64,000 nucleotides of DNA from Arthrobacter zhangbolii. GTDB taxonomy: Bacteria; Actinomycetota; Actinomycetes; Actinomycetales; Micrococcaceae. The notes beneath the pieces are model-generated. The model did no database searches. It had not been told where the DNA came from and worked only from the letters and a program-made list of their open reading frames with translations. Each line of letters opens with the position of its first letter. Within the stretch, counting starts at the first letter, position 1. The position numbers and the translations under genes are program-made. Positions 24,462-33,010 of this stretch are shown in pieces. The stretch is from assembly GCF_022869865.1 (NCBI RefSeq), contig NZ_CP094984.1, positions 1,116,001 to 1,180,000 on the forward strand. The letters run 5' to 3'.

Positions 24462-24617
24462 GGCGAGACACGTCGCGACAATAACTCGATATTTAAGCAT
24501 CGAGGGCGCACAATACAAACAGGGTTACAGGTCTGGTCAGGCAAGCTCCAATCCGTCCTCCAGACCGAAATGGCAAATCCGCTGCATTGAGGTCCTGCGC
24601 GGCGACTTGGGGGAGCT
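24462..24617. other. AT-rich spacer with weak hairpins
   Basis: This gap after the TPR gene holds CTCGAT/ATCGAG (24485-24504, 8-base loop) and GGTCTGG/CCAGACC (24530-24566). Neither has a U-tract. It must also carry the promoter for the STAS-like gene, whose ATG is preceded by GGGGGAG. Confidence 0.3.
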
Positions 24618-25064
24618 ATGGCAAGACAGAATACGGTGCAGGAAAGCAGTCCCGGGAACCATCCGGAACGTATGGACGCCGCAGAGGAGATGCGTGCGGA
24701 ACCGCTCGCGGAGAGTGCCCGGGTGGGTATGACAGCGGACGGCAAAATCACGCTGGTACTGCCGCCCGGACAAGTGGTTACCGGAGCCATGGCTGCAGAA
24801 GCAGCCCAGGAGATCGAGAACCTGGCCGGCGTCCGGCGCCTGCCGCTGCTGCTCACCCTGACAGGTGTGGAATCCATTTCCCGTACCGCCCGGGACATTT
24901 TCAGTGCAGCCCGTTCCCTGTCCGCCGTTGCAGTGATCGGCATATCTCCCGTGGACAGGGTGATAGCCAATTTCCTGCTGGGCGGTGAAGTCCAGCCCTG
25001 CCCCACACGGTATTTTTCCCGTGAAAAAGACGCACTGGATTGGCTGAAACGGCACGCACCATGA
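24618..25064 (+). CDS. STAS-like regulatory protein (DUF7793-type)
   Basis: A 148-residue soluble protein. Residues 36-147 have alternating strands and helices with LVLPPGQVVTGAMAAEAAQEI, LPLLLTLTGVESISRTAR and a conserved end GISPVDRVIANFLLGG, then CPTRYFSREKDALDWL. This matches a group of actinobacterial STAS/SpoIIAA-like proteins (recently named DUF7793) that sit beside diguanylate cyclases. The first 35 residues are a hydrophilic extension. The stop overlaps the start of the GGDEF-EAL gene as ATGA, so the products are coupled. It probably modulates that enzyme; no catalytic residues are evident. Confidence 0.75.
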   Translation: MARQNTVQESSPGNHPERMDAAEEMRAEPLAESARVGMTADGKITLVLPPGQVVTGAMAAEAAQEIENLAGVRRLPLLLTLTGVESISRTARDIFSAARSLSAVAVIGISPVDRVIANFLLGGEVQPCPTRYFSREKDALDWLKRHAP

Positions 25065-26635
25065 CAGACGCACCAACTGAGTCCGGCCAGCTGCCGGAGG
25101 ACCCGCGCCTTGACCGGATTGTCGAGGGCATTGTCAGCATCGCTGCCGGGAACCTGACCTCCAAGATCCCGGTTTCCCCTGCCCGTGACCAGATCGATGC
25201 TGTCAGCACCGGCATCAATCTGCTTGCCTCCGAGCTGGACGACATCTACCAGGACATGGAGCAGCGGGTGGAAACCCGGACGCTGGAACTCCGTGAAGCT
25301 CACAGGCAGATGCAGCGCATGGCCCTCTCCGATCCCTTGACCGGGCTGGGCAACCGCATCGCACTGATGCAGCATGTGCAGCAGGCACTGATGAACTGGG
25401 ATGGCGGCCCATCGGCGCCCGGCGTGCTGATGATCGACCTTGACGGCTTCAAGGAGATCAATGACAGCTTCGGGCACCACGCGGGGGACGTGGTGCTGCA
25501 GGAGGTGGCAGCACGCCTGCTTGCCTCGGTGCCGGAGGGGAGCTCCGTTGCGCGGCTGGGCGGCGACGAGTTCGCCGTGCTGGTTCCCGCCGTCGGGCGC
25601 CTTTCTGCCCGCGGAGTGGCCGAACGGATCCAGAATGCACTGGGAATCCGGACCAAGGTCGAGGAACTGGATGTCTGGCCGCGCGCCAGCATCGGCGTCC
25701 ACGTGGCAGAAACGGGCCAAACCGCTGACGACCTGCTGCTGTGCGCCGATACCGCTATGTACGTTGCCAAGGAAGAAGGGCCGGGTCTGGTGCGGTCCTT
25801 TGAGCCGGTCATGCTGTACGCCCGGCAGCTGCGGCGTGAAATGGCCTCTGAACTGCGCAGCGCAGTGGAGCGTGACGAGCTGCGTCTGGTGTACCAGCCC
25901 GTTGTTGATCTGGTGACGGGCCACATGCAGGGCGTGGAGGTCCTGGTCCGCTGGCAGCACCCGGCCCAGGGCCTGGTAATGCCGGACATGTTCATCCCCC
26001 TCGCGGAGGAAAGCGGTGCGATTCTGCAGATCGGACGCTGGGTGCTGCGTAAGGCGCTGGAACAGCTCGCCGAGTGGCGCAGGCACGCAGAGCACCGGGA
26101 AGATTTCCACGTTCGGGTCAACGTCAGTGCGGCCGAGCTGCAGGCCATGGACCTGGTGGACTATGTCCGCTCGGTCCTGCGCGACACGGGGGCATCACCC
26201 CAGGAGCTGGTCCTGGAAATCACCGAGAGTGCCTTTGTGGGCAGCGGGGATGTGGAGACCTACTCAATGCGCTCGCTCAAGGCGCTTGGCGTCCGCCTGG
26301 AGATTGACGATTTCGGCACCGGCTATTCCTCCATCAGTTACCTGCGCCGGCTGCCTGTGCACACGGTCAAGGTGGACCGGACGCTGATCGCGGACATCTG
26401 CGGTGACGAGGGACAGCTGAAGTTCGTGGACGCCGTGCATCAGCTGATCCGGGCGGCCGGGATGGAAGCGGTGTTCGAAGGGATCGAGACACAACAGCAG
26501 GCGGGGAAGCTGCGCGAGATGGGATGCTGCAGCGGACAGGGCTACTACTTCAGCCGGCCCATCAACGAGAAGCAGGTAGGCACCCTCCTTGCCAGTGGCA
26601 GCCGGCTGCCGCTGGCAACCGAACTGGTTGCCTAG
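25061..26635 (+). CDS. Soluble GGDEF-EAL c-di-GMP enzyme with HAMP-like N-terminus
   Basis: A 524-residue bifunctional c-di-GMP protein. Residues 15-65 look like a HAMP unit (IVSIAAGNLTSKIPVS), but there is no membrane segment. A short coiled coil leads to the GGDEF domain (about 88-245), with an intact RLGGDEF at 166-171. The inhibitory RxxD site is absent (PEGS at that position), so product inhibition may be lost. The EAL domain (about 265-505) has EVL at 293-295 in place of EAL and retains NVS, EITES, IDDFGTGYSS, the VKVD lysine and EGIE, so phosphodiesterase activity is plausible. It is translationally coupled to the STAS-like gene. Confidence 0.92.
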   Translation: MTDAPTESGQLPEDPRLDRIVEGIVSIAAGNLTSKIPVSPARDQIDAVSTGINLLASELDDIYQDMEQRVETRTLELREAHRQMQRMALSDPLTGLGNRIALMQHVQQALMNWDGGPSAPGVLMIDLDGFKEINDSFGHHAGDVVLQEVAARLLASVPEGSSVARLGGDEFAVLVPAVGRLSARGVAERIQNALGIRTKVEELDVWPRASIGVHVAETGQTADDLLLCADTAMYVAKEEGPGLVRSFEPVMLYARQLRREMASELRSAVERDELRLVYQPVVDLVTGHMQGVEVLVRWQHPAQGLVMPDMFIPLAEESGAILQIGRWVLRKALEQLAEWRRHAEHREDFHVRVNVSAAELQAMDLVDYVRSVLRDTGASPQELVLEITESAFVGSGDVETYSMRSLKALGVRLEIDDFGTGYSSISYLRRLPVHTVKVDRTLIADICGDEGQLKFVDAVHQLIRAAGMEAVFEGIETQQQAGKLREMGCCSGQGYYFSRPINEKQVGTLLASGSRLPLATELVA

Positions 26636-26650
26636 GCGCCCGCCCGGACG

Positions 26651-27208
26651 TCAGTTCCGCACGAGGTAGCGCAGAAACACCACACCGTTACCGAACCGGC
26701 GCTCCTCCTGCAGGTCCAGCTCCAGCCGCAGCCCCGCAGGCAGGAAATGCCGGCCACCGCCGACAATCACGGGGGAGAGCAGCTGCTGCAGTTCGTCAAC
26801 GAGCCCGGTCCGCAGCGCCTGGCCGGCGAGTTCTGCTCCGCCCACTGAGAGATCGGCGTCGGACTCCGCCTTGAGCCGTTGCACGGCGTCCGGATCGAAC
26901 TCACGTTCCAGACGGGTGAGCGGCGCGGAGACTCCGGCGAGGGAGCGGGAAAACACCACCTTCTCCGCTCCCCGCCAGATGCGGGCATAGTCCTGCACAG
27001 CCGCCGGTTCGTTCTCTGTCTCCACGGTGTCCCAATAGGACATCACCTCATACATCCGCCGGCCGAGGAGCTGCGTGCCGACGCCGCGTTCCAGGTTGTT
27101 GACGAAGCGGTGCACTTCCTCATCGGGCATGCTCCAGTCGAAGGAACCTGACTCGTCAGCGACATAGCCGTCCAGCGAAGTGATTGCCGTATAGATCAGC
27201 CGTCCCAT
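26651..27208 (-). CDS. Dihydrofolate reductase-like / RibD C-terminal family protein
   Basis: A 185-residue cytoplasmic protein of the RibD-C/DHFR-like fold. The N-terminus LIYTAITSLDGYVAD is the family signature, LLGRRMYEVMSYW follows, and a nucleotide-binding loop (DLSVGGAELAGQAL) leads to DELQQLLSPVIVGGG. Members reduce unknown pterin- or flavin-like substrates with NADPH; the true substrate is not known and it should not be taken as the folate enzyme. It begins 17 bases after the phospho-sugar mutase stop on the same strand and may be co-transcribed with the nucleoside genes. Confidence 0.88.
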   Translation of the reverse strand: MGRLIYTAITSLDGYVADESGSFDWSMPDEEVHRFVNNLERGVGTQLLGRRMYEVMSYWDTVETENEPAAVQDYARIWRGAEKVVFSRSLAGVSAPLTRLEREFDPDAVQRLKAESDADLSVGGAELAGQALRTGLVDELQQLLSPVIVGGGRHFLPAGLRLELDLQEERRFGNGVVFLRYLVRN

Positions 27209-27225
27209 GCCGGCCTCCTGCCTGG

Positions 27226-28995
27226 TTACAGTCCCAGGGCCACCCTGACATCTGCCAGCACGGCATCCAGCGACTCCCGCGCCTTGGACCGCGCCGCCGG
27301 CAGGTCGTCTGCCGATCCCACAGGTTCAATGACCTCGAGGTAGCACTTGAGCTTTGGCTCGGTTCCGCTGGGACGGATGATGACCCGGGTGCCATCCCGG
27401 GTAATGTACCGCAGGCCGTCTGTGGGCGGCAGGCCGTCCGCGCCTTCGGCCAGATCGACGGCGGTTTCCACCGGCGAGCCGGCGAAGGATGCGGGCGGGT
27501 TCGCTCGCAGCCGGTCCATCATTTCCGTGAGGAGGGCAAGGTTGTCCACCCGCACCGAGAGCTGGTCACTCTGGTGCAGCCCGTGCTCCAGCGCCAGGTC
27601 GTCGAGCTCATCGAACAGCGTCCGCCCGGCGGCCTTCAGCGAGGCTGCCAGCTCTGCCAGCAGCACACCGGCGGAGATGCCGTCCTTGTCACGGACCAGG
27701 CCCGGGGCCACGCAGTAGCCCAGCGCCTCTTCGTACCCGTAGGTCAGCTTGGGCACCCGGGAGATCCATTTGAAGCCGGTGAGGGTTTCCTGGTGAGCGA
27801 ACCCGGCAGACTCGGCGATGCGGGCCAGAAGACGGGAGGAGACAATCGAGTTCGCGAAAACCACATTCGAGCGGGTTTTCTCGCCCCGAACCTTCCAGCG
27901 TCCGGCGGCAATCCTGCGGGCTATGTGGCGGCCCAGCAGGGCACCCACCTCGTCACCGCGCAACATCCGCCATTCATCCGTGGCGGGATCCTTTGCCGCG
28001 ACAGCGGCGCGGTCCGCGTCGGGATCATTGGCCAGCACCAGATCCGCGTTTCGTTCCTTGGCCAGCTTCAGTGCCAGGTCCAGGGCACCGGGTTCCTCCG
28101 GGTTGGGGAAGGCCACGGTGGGGAAGTCCGGATCGGGCAGGGCCTGCTCCGGCACCAGCTTCACCTTGGTGAACCCGGCACCGCGCAGCACCGCGGTCAT
28201 GGTCTCTCCGCCGACGCCATGCATCGGTGTGAGGACAATGTCCAGGTCCCGTTCCGGGTAGCCCTCGGCATGCATCAGCCGGTCCACCGCTCCGATGTAA
28301 TCCGCAATCAGGGACTCGGACACCTCGGTGTAGCCGTCCGGTGCCAGGTCGATGGAGCCCAGCGGCGTCGAGTAGTCAATCCGTGCCGCGATCTCGGCGT
28401 CGTAGGGTGTCACGATCTGCGCGCCGCGGCCAGGCCCCTTCACGGTGCGTCCGCCGAGGTAGACCTTGTAGCCGTTGTCCAGTGCGGGGTTATGGCTCGC
28501 CGTGACCATTACGCCGGCATCCGTGTCCAGGGCGCGGACCGCGTAGGCCAGCAGCGGCGTCGGCAGCGTGCAGGGCAGCAGGAAGGTTTCGATGCCTGCC
28601 GCGCCGAAGACCGCAGCGGTTTCCAGAGCGAAATCCTTGGATTTGTGCCGGGCGTCGTACCCAATGACCGCGCTTGGGGTCCAGTTGTCCCCGGCGGTCT
28701 CCTGCAGGAAGGAAGCGATGCCGGCAGCGGTGCGCCGCACCACCACCCGGTTCATCCGGCGCGGGCCGGCGCCAAGGGCGGCCCGGAGCCCGGCGGTGCC
28801 GAACTCCAGTGTGCCGGCGAACCGGTCTGCCAGGTCCAGGGCAGCTGCGGCAACTTCGTCCTCTGTGCCTTCACCGCCTTCAAGGGTGCGCAGGAGTGAG
28901 CGCAGCTCGCGGGCGGTGTCCGGATCGGGGTCACTGTCCGCCCATGCCCGCGCAGCGGCGGTGAGTGCGTCCAGTTCAACGGGGTTGCTAGTCAT
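27226..28995 (-). CDS. Phospho-sugar mutase (phosphopentomutase / phosphoglucomutase type)
   Basis: A 589-residue alpha-D-phosphohexomutase superfamily enzyme. The phosphoserine loop is TASHNPALDNGYK, the metal loop NDPDADRAAV, the sugar-binding loop YGYEEALGYC, and the phosphate-binding loop RPSGTEPKLK. The GYEEALG form of the sugar loop is typical of the PGM2-like branch, which includes phosphopentomutases. Directly downstream of purine nucleoside phosphorylase (42-base gap), it most likely interconverts (deoxy)ribose-1- and 5-phosphates and may also act on glucose phosphates. Length is usual for the branch. Confidence 0.93.
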   Translation of the reverse strand: MTSNPVELDALTAAARAWADSDPDPDTARELRSLLRTLEGGEGTEDEVAAAALDLADRFAGTLEFGTAGLRAALGAGPRRMNRVVVRRTAAGIASFLQETAGDNWTPSAVIGYDARHKSKDFALETAAVFGAAGIETFLLPCTLPTPLLAYAVRALDTDAGVMVTASHNPALDNGYKVYLGGRTVKGPGRGAQIVTPYDAEIAARIDYSTPLGSIDLAPDGYTEVSESLIADYIGAVDRLMHAEGYPERDLDIVLTPMHGVGGETMTAVLRGAGFTKVKLVPEQALPDPDFPTVAFPNPEEPGALDLALKLAKERNADLVLANDPDADRAAVAAKDPATDEWRMLRGDEVGALLGRHIARRIAAGRWKVRGEKTRSNVVFANSIVSSRLLARIAESAGFAHQETLTGFKWISRVPKLTYGYEEALGYCVAPGLVRDKDGISAGVLLAELAASLKAAGRTLFDELDDLALEHGLHQSDQLSVRVDNLALLTEMMDRLRANPPASFAGSPVETAVDLAEGADGLPPTDGLRYITRDGTRVIIRPSGTEPKLKCYLEVIEPVGSADDLPAARSKARESLDAVLADVRVALGL

Positions 28996-29037
28996 GATGT
29001 GTACCTACGGTTGGGGTGGCCGGTTGAAGATTGCCGG

Positions 29038-29838
29038 CTAGATGCGGTTGATGATCTCGGCGAGCAGCTTGGAAATACGCGGGCCGGCAGCCTGTCCGGC
29101 CTCCAGCACTTCCTGGTGGCTCAGCGCCACCGGGCTGATGCCCGCGGCGAGGTTGGTTACCAGGGAAATGCCGAAAACCTCCATGCCGGCGTGGCGGGCT
29201 GCAATGGCTTCCAGTGCGGTGGACATTCCCACGAGGTCCGCCCCGATGGTCTTGGCGTAGCGGACTTCGGCGGGGGTCTCATAGTGCGGGCCGGTGAACT
29301 GGGCGTAGACGCCCTCATCCAGGGTGGGGTCCACGCTGCGGGCAACGTCCCGCAGGCGTGAGGAGTAGAGGTCGGTCAGGTCCACGAACGTGGCACCTTC
29401 AAGCGGCGACGTTGCCGTGAGGTTCAGGTGGTCGCTGATCAGCACCGGGGTGCCGGGCTGCCAGTCCGGGTTCAGCCCGCCGCAGCCGTTGGTCAGGACC
29501 ATGACCTTGGCGCCGGCTGCTGCCGCGGTCCGGACACCGTGGACGACGGCGCGGACACCCTTGCCCTCGTAGTAATGGGTGCGGGCGCCGAGCACCAGTG
29601 CACGCTTGCCGTCAGTGGTGAGTACGGAGCGGATGGTGCCCACATGGCCCTGCACTGCGGGGGCCGAGAAACCGGGAATATCCGCGGCGGACAGGGTTGC
29701 GGTGGTCTCGCCGATCAGCTCGGCCGCTTCCCCCCAGCCGCTGCCGAGGACCAGGGCGATGTCATGGGAGGGCACGCCAGTGTGCTCGGCAATGTAGTCG
29801 GCGGCCTGCTGGGCAAGTTCAAATGGGTCGTTAGTCAC
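29038..29838 (-). CDS. Purine-nucleoside phosphorylase
   Basis: A 266-residue enzyme of the trimeric PNP family, splitting purine (deoxy)nucleosides with phosphate. Motifs are [11 protein letters not shown] (phosphate loop), [33 protein letters not shown] and the C-terminal [15 protein letters not shown] region that binds the purine. It starts with GTG at 29838, divergent from lpdA with a 93-base gap. With the downstream mutase and deoC it forms the nucleoside salvage route. Confidence 0.95.
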   Translation of the reverse strand: MTNDPFELAQQAADYIAEHTGVPSHDIALVLGSGWGEAAELIGETTATLSAADIPGFSAPAVQGHVGTIRSVLTTDGKRALVLGARTHYYEGKGVRAVVHGVRTAAAAGAKVMVLTNGCGGLNPDWQPGTPVLISDHLNLTATSPLEGATFVDLTDLYSSRLRDVARSVDPTLDEGVYAQFTGPHYETPAEVRYAKTIGADLVGMSTALEAIAARHAGMEVFGISLVTNLAAGISPVALSHQEVLEAGQAAGPRISKLLAEIINRI

Positions 29839-29931
29839 TTAACCAACCTACCGTGTAATGGATGGGGGCTGGGCGCACTGCGAAAGGGCACCGTTTGAGC
29901 GCCGTCACTGGATGGGACAGAATAGAGCCTT

Positions 29932-31338
29932 GTGACGAGCCAACTAGATTTTACTGCCCGGAAAATTGCGATTCTTGGAGGAGGCCCCGGCGGCTACGAA
30001 GCTGCTCTGGTAGCGGCTTCCCTCGGAGCGGACGTAACCGTTGTAGAGCGGCAGGGCCTGGGCGGCTCCGCGGTGCTGACCGACGTTGTCCCCTCCAAGA
30101 CGCTGATCGCGACGGCGGACGTGATGACACGCCTGACCGCTGCACGAAACCTCGGAGTGGAATTCGGCGACGTCGAGTCCCCGGTGTACGCAGACCTGAA
30201 GGTGGTCAACCACCGTCTGCTGGCACTGGCCAAGGAGCAGTCAAATGACATCCGCCGCACCCTTGAGCGGGTGGGAGTGAAGGTCAAAATCGGCGACGGC
30301 CGGCTGCTGGACAACCACACCATCGAGGTCACGGCAGCGGACGGCAGCGTGGAAACCGTTGAAGCGGAGGCGCTGCTGATCGCCACCGGTGCGAACCCGC
30401 GCGAGCTGGAGACATCCATGCCCGACGGCGAACGCATTTTCACCTGGAAGCAGATCTACAACCTGACCGAGGTGCCCGAACACCTGATCGTCATCGGCTC
30501 CGGTGTGACAGGTGCTGAGTTTGCTTCCGCGTACAACGGGCTGGGCACCAAGGTCACGCTGATCTCCAGCCGCGACCGCGTGCTGCCGGGCGAAGACGCC
30601 GACGCCGCCGTCGTCCTCGAGGACGTGTTCCAGGCCCGCGGCATGACAGTCCTGAACCGTTCCCGCGCAGATTCGGTGAAGAATACCGGCCAGGGCGTGC
30701 TCGTGACGCTATCCGACGGCCGCACCGTGGAAGGCAGCCACTGCCTGGTGGCCGTGGGTGCCATCCCCAACACCGCCGGAATCGGGCTTGAGGAAGCCGG
30801 CATCCAGCTGGATGACCGCGGACAGATCAAGGTCGACGGCGTCTCCCGCACCACGGCGCCGAACGTCTACGCCGCAGGTGACTGCACCGGCGTGTTCAAC
30901 CTTGCCTCCGTGGCCGCCATGCAGGGACGTATTGCCGTGGCCCACCTCATGGGCGACGGCGTGAAGCCGCTCAAGCTCAAGCAGGTGGCCTCCAACATCT
31001 TCACGTCACCGGAAATTGCCTCGGTAGGCGTCAGCGAGTCCGACGTCGCCGAAGGCCGTTATCAGGGCGACGTCATCAAGCTCTCGCTGCACACCAATGC
31101 GCGGGCCAAGATGATGGATGTGCAGGAGGGCTTCGTAAAGATCATTTCGCGCAAGGGCTCCGGCACGGTAATTGGCGGTGTAGTGGTGGGACCGCGTGCC
31201 TCCGAGCTCATCTTCCCGATTGCCATTGCCGTCTCGCAGAAGCTGCACGTGGATGACCTGGCGAACACCTTCACGGTCTACCCGTCCCTCACCGGTTCCA
31301 TTTCCGAGGCTGCACGGCGCCTGCACGTACACATGTAG
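29932..31338 (+). CDS. lpdA: NAD(P)H-quinone dehydrogenase, LpdA type
   Basis: A 468-residue flavoprotein of the pyridine nucleotide-disulfide reductase family. The FAD motif is IAILGGGPGGYEAAL and the NAD motif VIGSGVTGAEFASAYNGLG. Where lipoamide dehydrogenases carry C-x4-C, this reads GGSAVLTDVVPSK, without cysteines. That is the signature of mycobacterial LpdA (Rv3303c), which reduces quinones rather than disulfides. Dimerisation-domain motifs follow (FTSPEIASVG). The GTG at 29932 begins the family sequence directly. A strong terminator follows. Confidence 0.92.
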   Translation: MTSQLDFTARKIAILGGGPGGYEAALVAASLGADVTVVERQGLGGSAVLTDVVPSKTLIATADVMTRLTAARNLGVEFGDVESPVYADLKVVNHRLLALAKEQSNDIRRTLERVGVKVKIGDGRLLDNHTIEVTAADGSVETVEAEALLIATGANPRELETSMPDGERIFTWKQIYNLTEVPEHLIVIGSGVTGAEFASAYNGLGTKVTLISSRDRVLPGEDADAAVVLEDVFQARGMTVLNRSRADSVKNTGQGVLVTLSDGRTVEGSHCLVAVGAIPNTAGIGLEEAGIQLDDRGQIKVDGVSRTTAPNVYAAGDCTGVFNLASVAAMQGRIAVAHLMGDGVKPLKLKQVASNIFTSPEIASVGVSESDVAEGRYQGDVIKLSLHTNARAKMMDVQEGFVKIISRKGSGTVIGGVVVGPRASELIFPIAIAVSQKLHVDDLANTFTVYPSLTGSISEAARRLHVHM

Positions 31339-31356
31339 CGTTCTACGCTTGTATAT

Positions 31357-31400
31357 CCCGCGCCCGGGACGGAATATCCGTCCCGGGCGCGGGTTTTTTT
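31357..31400 (+). terminator. Strong intrinsic terminator after lpdA
   Basis: A perfect 17-bp stem (31357-31373 with 31377-31393), a 3-base loop and then seven T residues (31394-31400). It lies 18 bases after the lpdA stop. Confidence 0.95.
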
Positions 31401-31431
31401 GTGCCGTCTGCGGCTCCGGAAAGAAATATTA

Positions 31432-31446
31432 GTCCAATATGTGGAC
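31432..31446. promoter_or_regulatory. Inverted repeat upstream of the MHS transporter
   Basis: GTCCA-ATATG-TGGAC, a 5-bp perfect inverted repeat in an AT-rich pocket (AAATATTAGTCCAATAT) between the lpdA terminator and the transporter start. Position and form fit an operator for a dimeric regulator. No regulator gene is adjacent. Confidence 0.3.
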
Positions 31447-31517
31447 ACGAGTCTCAGATAACGGACGCGGGCTCCTACGATGTGGATACTTCAATTCCTC
31501 TTGCGAAAGACCACCAA

Positions 31518-32936
31518 ATGTCTACTACGAATCCCTCCACGGCGCAGGCGCCGGCAAAGGCCAATTCCAAGAGCCGCGTGGTAGTTGCCAGCCTTGTTGG
31601 CACCTCCATCGAGTTCTACGACTTTTACGTCTATGCGACCGCCGCCGTCCTGGTCTTCCCCAGGCTGTTCTTCCCCAATGCGGAGGGCGCAACGGCCCTG
31701 CTGAGCTCGTTCGCGGTCTTCGGGGTCGCCTTCATTGCCCGCCCGCTCGGGTCGATCATTTTCGGACATTTCGGTGACAAGGTCGGGCGCAAGGGAACCC
31801 TGGTGGCATCCCTGCTGACCATGGGCATTGCCACATTCCTCATCGGCTGCCTGCCCACCGCCGAGATGTCCGGCTGGTCCTTCTGGGCTCCGGCCCTGCT
31901 GGTGGTTATGCGCTTCGCCCAGGGCCTGGCGCTCGGCGGCGAGTGGAGCGGTGCAGCACTGCTGGCCACCGAGAATGCGCCGGCCAACAAGCGCGCTGTC
32001 TGGGGAACCTTCCCGCAGCTGGGTGCTCCCATCGGATTCATCCTGGCCAACGGCCTCTTCCTGATCCTCAGCATCAACCTGGACAACGAGCAGTTCGATT
32101 CCTGGGGTTGGCGTGTCCCGTTCCTCGCCAGCGCCGTGATGGTCATCATCGGCCTGTACGTACGCATGAAGCTGGTGGAAACCCCTGCCTTCCAGAAGGC
32201 CGTGGACTCCGGCGAAGTCAGCAAGCTGCCGTTGGGCCGGGTCTTCCGGTTCAGCTGGCGCGCCATGATTGCCGGCACCTTCATCATGCTGGCCACCTAC
32301 GTGCTCTTCTACCTGATGACCACGTTCACCCTCTCCTACGGCACGGCAGCGAAAACCGAGGAGGCGGCCCGTGCGGCCGCTGAAAAGGCAGGCAAGATCT
32401 TCGACCCCGAGTCCTTTGCCCCCGGCCTTGGCTACGCCCGCAACGACTTCCTGATCATGCTGATTGTGGGTGTGGTGTTCTTCGGCATCTTCACGATGGT
32501 CTCCGGCCCGCTGGCTGAAAAGTTCGGCCGCCGCAAGACGCTGCTGGCCGTGACCGGGGCCATCTTCCTCTTCGGGTTCAGCTTCGCTCCGCTGTTCGAC
32601 GGCGGCACCGCCGGTGTGATGACCCTGCTGATCATCGGTTTCACCCTGATGGGCCTGACCTTCGGTCCCATGGGTGCCATGCTGCCGGAGCTCTTCCCCA
32701 CGAACGTCCGATACACCGGATCGGCCATTGCCTACAACGTTTCTTCCATCCTGGGCGCAGCCGTGGCGCCGTTCATTGCCGTCGCCCTGTGGCAGGCAGC
32801 GGACGGCAGCCCGTGGCTGGTGGGCATCTACCTCAGCTCCATGGCCGTACTGACCCTGATTGCCCTGTTCGTCACCAGGGAGACCCGCGACGTCGATTAC
32901 GAGAACAACTCAAGTGAGACCGTGAAGGCTTCCTAG
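31518..32936 (+). CDS. MFS transporter, metabolite:H+ symporter (MHS) family
   Basis: A 472-residue transporter with 12 predicted membrane helices. The first helix motif SLVGTSIEFYDFYVY and the loop FGHFGDKVGRKG are characteristic of the MHS family (ShiA, KgtP, ProP relatives), which move organic acids, amino acids or osmolytes with protons. LGGEWSGAALLATENAP is typical of the ShiA/YdfJ-like branch. The substrate cannot be fixed. The central loop is enlarged (about 275-315, Ala/Glu-rich). The ATG at 31518 is chosen; the frame is open upstream but contains terminator-proximal sequence. Confidence 0.9.
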   Translation: MSTTNPSTAQAPAKANSKSRVVVASLVGTSIEFYDFYVYATAAVLVFPRLFFPNAEGATALLSSFAVFGVAFIARPLGSIIFGHFGDKVGRKGTLVASLLTMGIATFLIGCLPTAEMSGWSFWAPALLVVMRFAQGLALGGEWSGAALLATENAPANKRAVWGTFPQLGAPIGFILANGLFLILSINLDNEQFDSWGWRVPFLASAVMVIIGLYVRMKLVETPAFQKAVDSGEVSKLPLGRVFRFSWRAMIAGTFIMLATYVLFYLMTTFTLSYGTAAKTEEAARAAAEKAGKIFDPESFAPGLGYARNDFLIMLIVGVVFFGIFTMVSGPLAEKFGRRKTLLAVTGAIFLFGFSFAPLFDGGTAGVMTLLIIGFTLMGLTFGPMGAMLPELFPTNVRYTGSAIAYNVSSILGAAVAPFIAVALWQAADGSPWLVGIYLSSMAVLTLIALFVTRETRDVDYENNSSETVKAS

Positions 32937-32949
32937 GTCCGTTCAAATG

Positions 32950-32991
32950 CGAAAGGCCCGGCTCCCCGAACAGGGGGAGCCGGGCCTTTCG
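32950..32991. terminator. Bidirectional terminator between convergent genes
   Basis: A perfect 18-bp stem (32950-32967 with 32974-32991) around a 6-base loop. GAAAGGCCC and GGGCCTTTC at the ends give A- and T-rich flanks both ways. It serves the MHS transporter and the carboxylase alpha subunit gene, which converge here. Confidence 0.9.
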
Positions 32992-33010
32992 TATGTGGCG
33001 CTGTCCGGGC

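Noticed and set aside
24278-26110. A 610-codon minus-strand frame opposite the TPR and GGDEF-EAL genes
   Set aside because: It spans three real plus-strand genes and shows no domain; typical antisense openness in high-GC DNA.
27184-28899. A 571-codon plus-strand frame opposite the phospho-sugar mutase
   Set aside because: Antisense to a gene with four intact active-site loops.
31401-31517. Upstream in-frame extension of the MHS transporter
   Set aside because: It begins in the base of the lpdA terminator region and adds a hydrophilic stretch not seen in the family.
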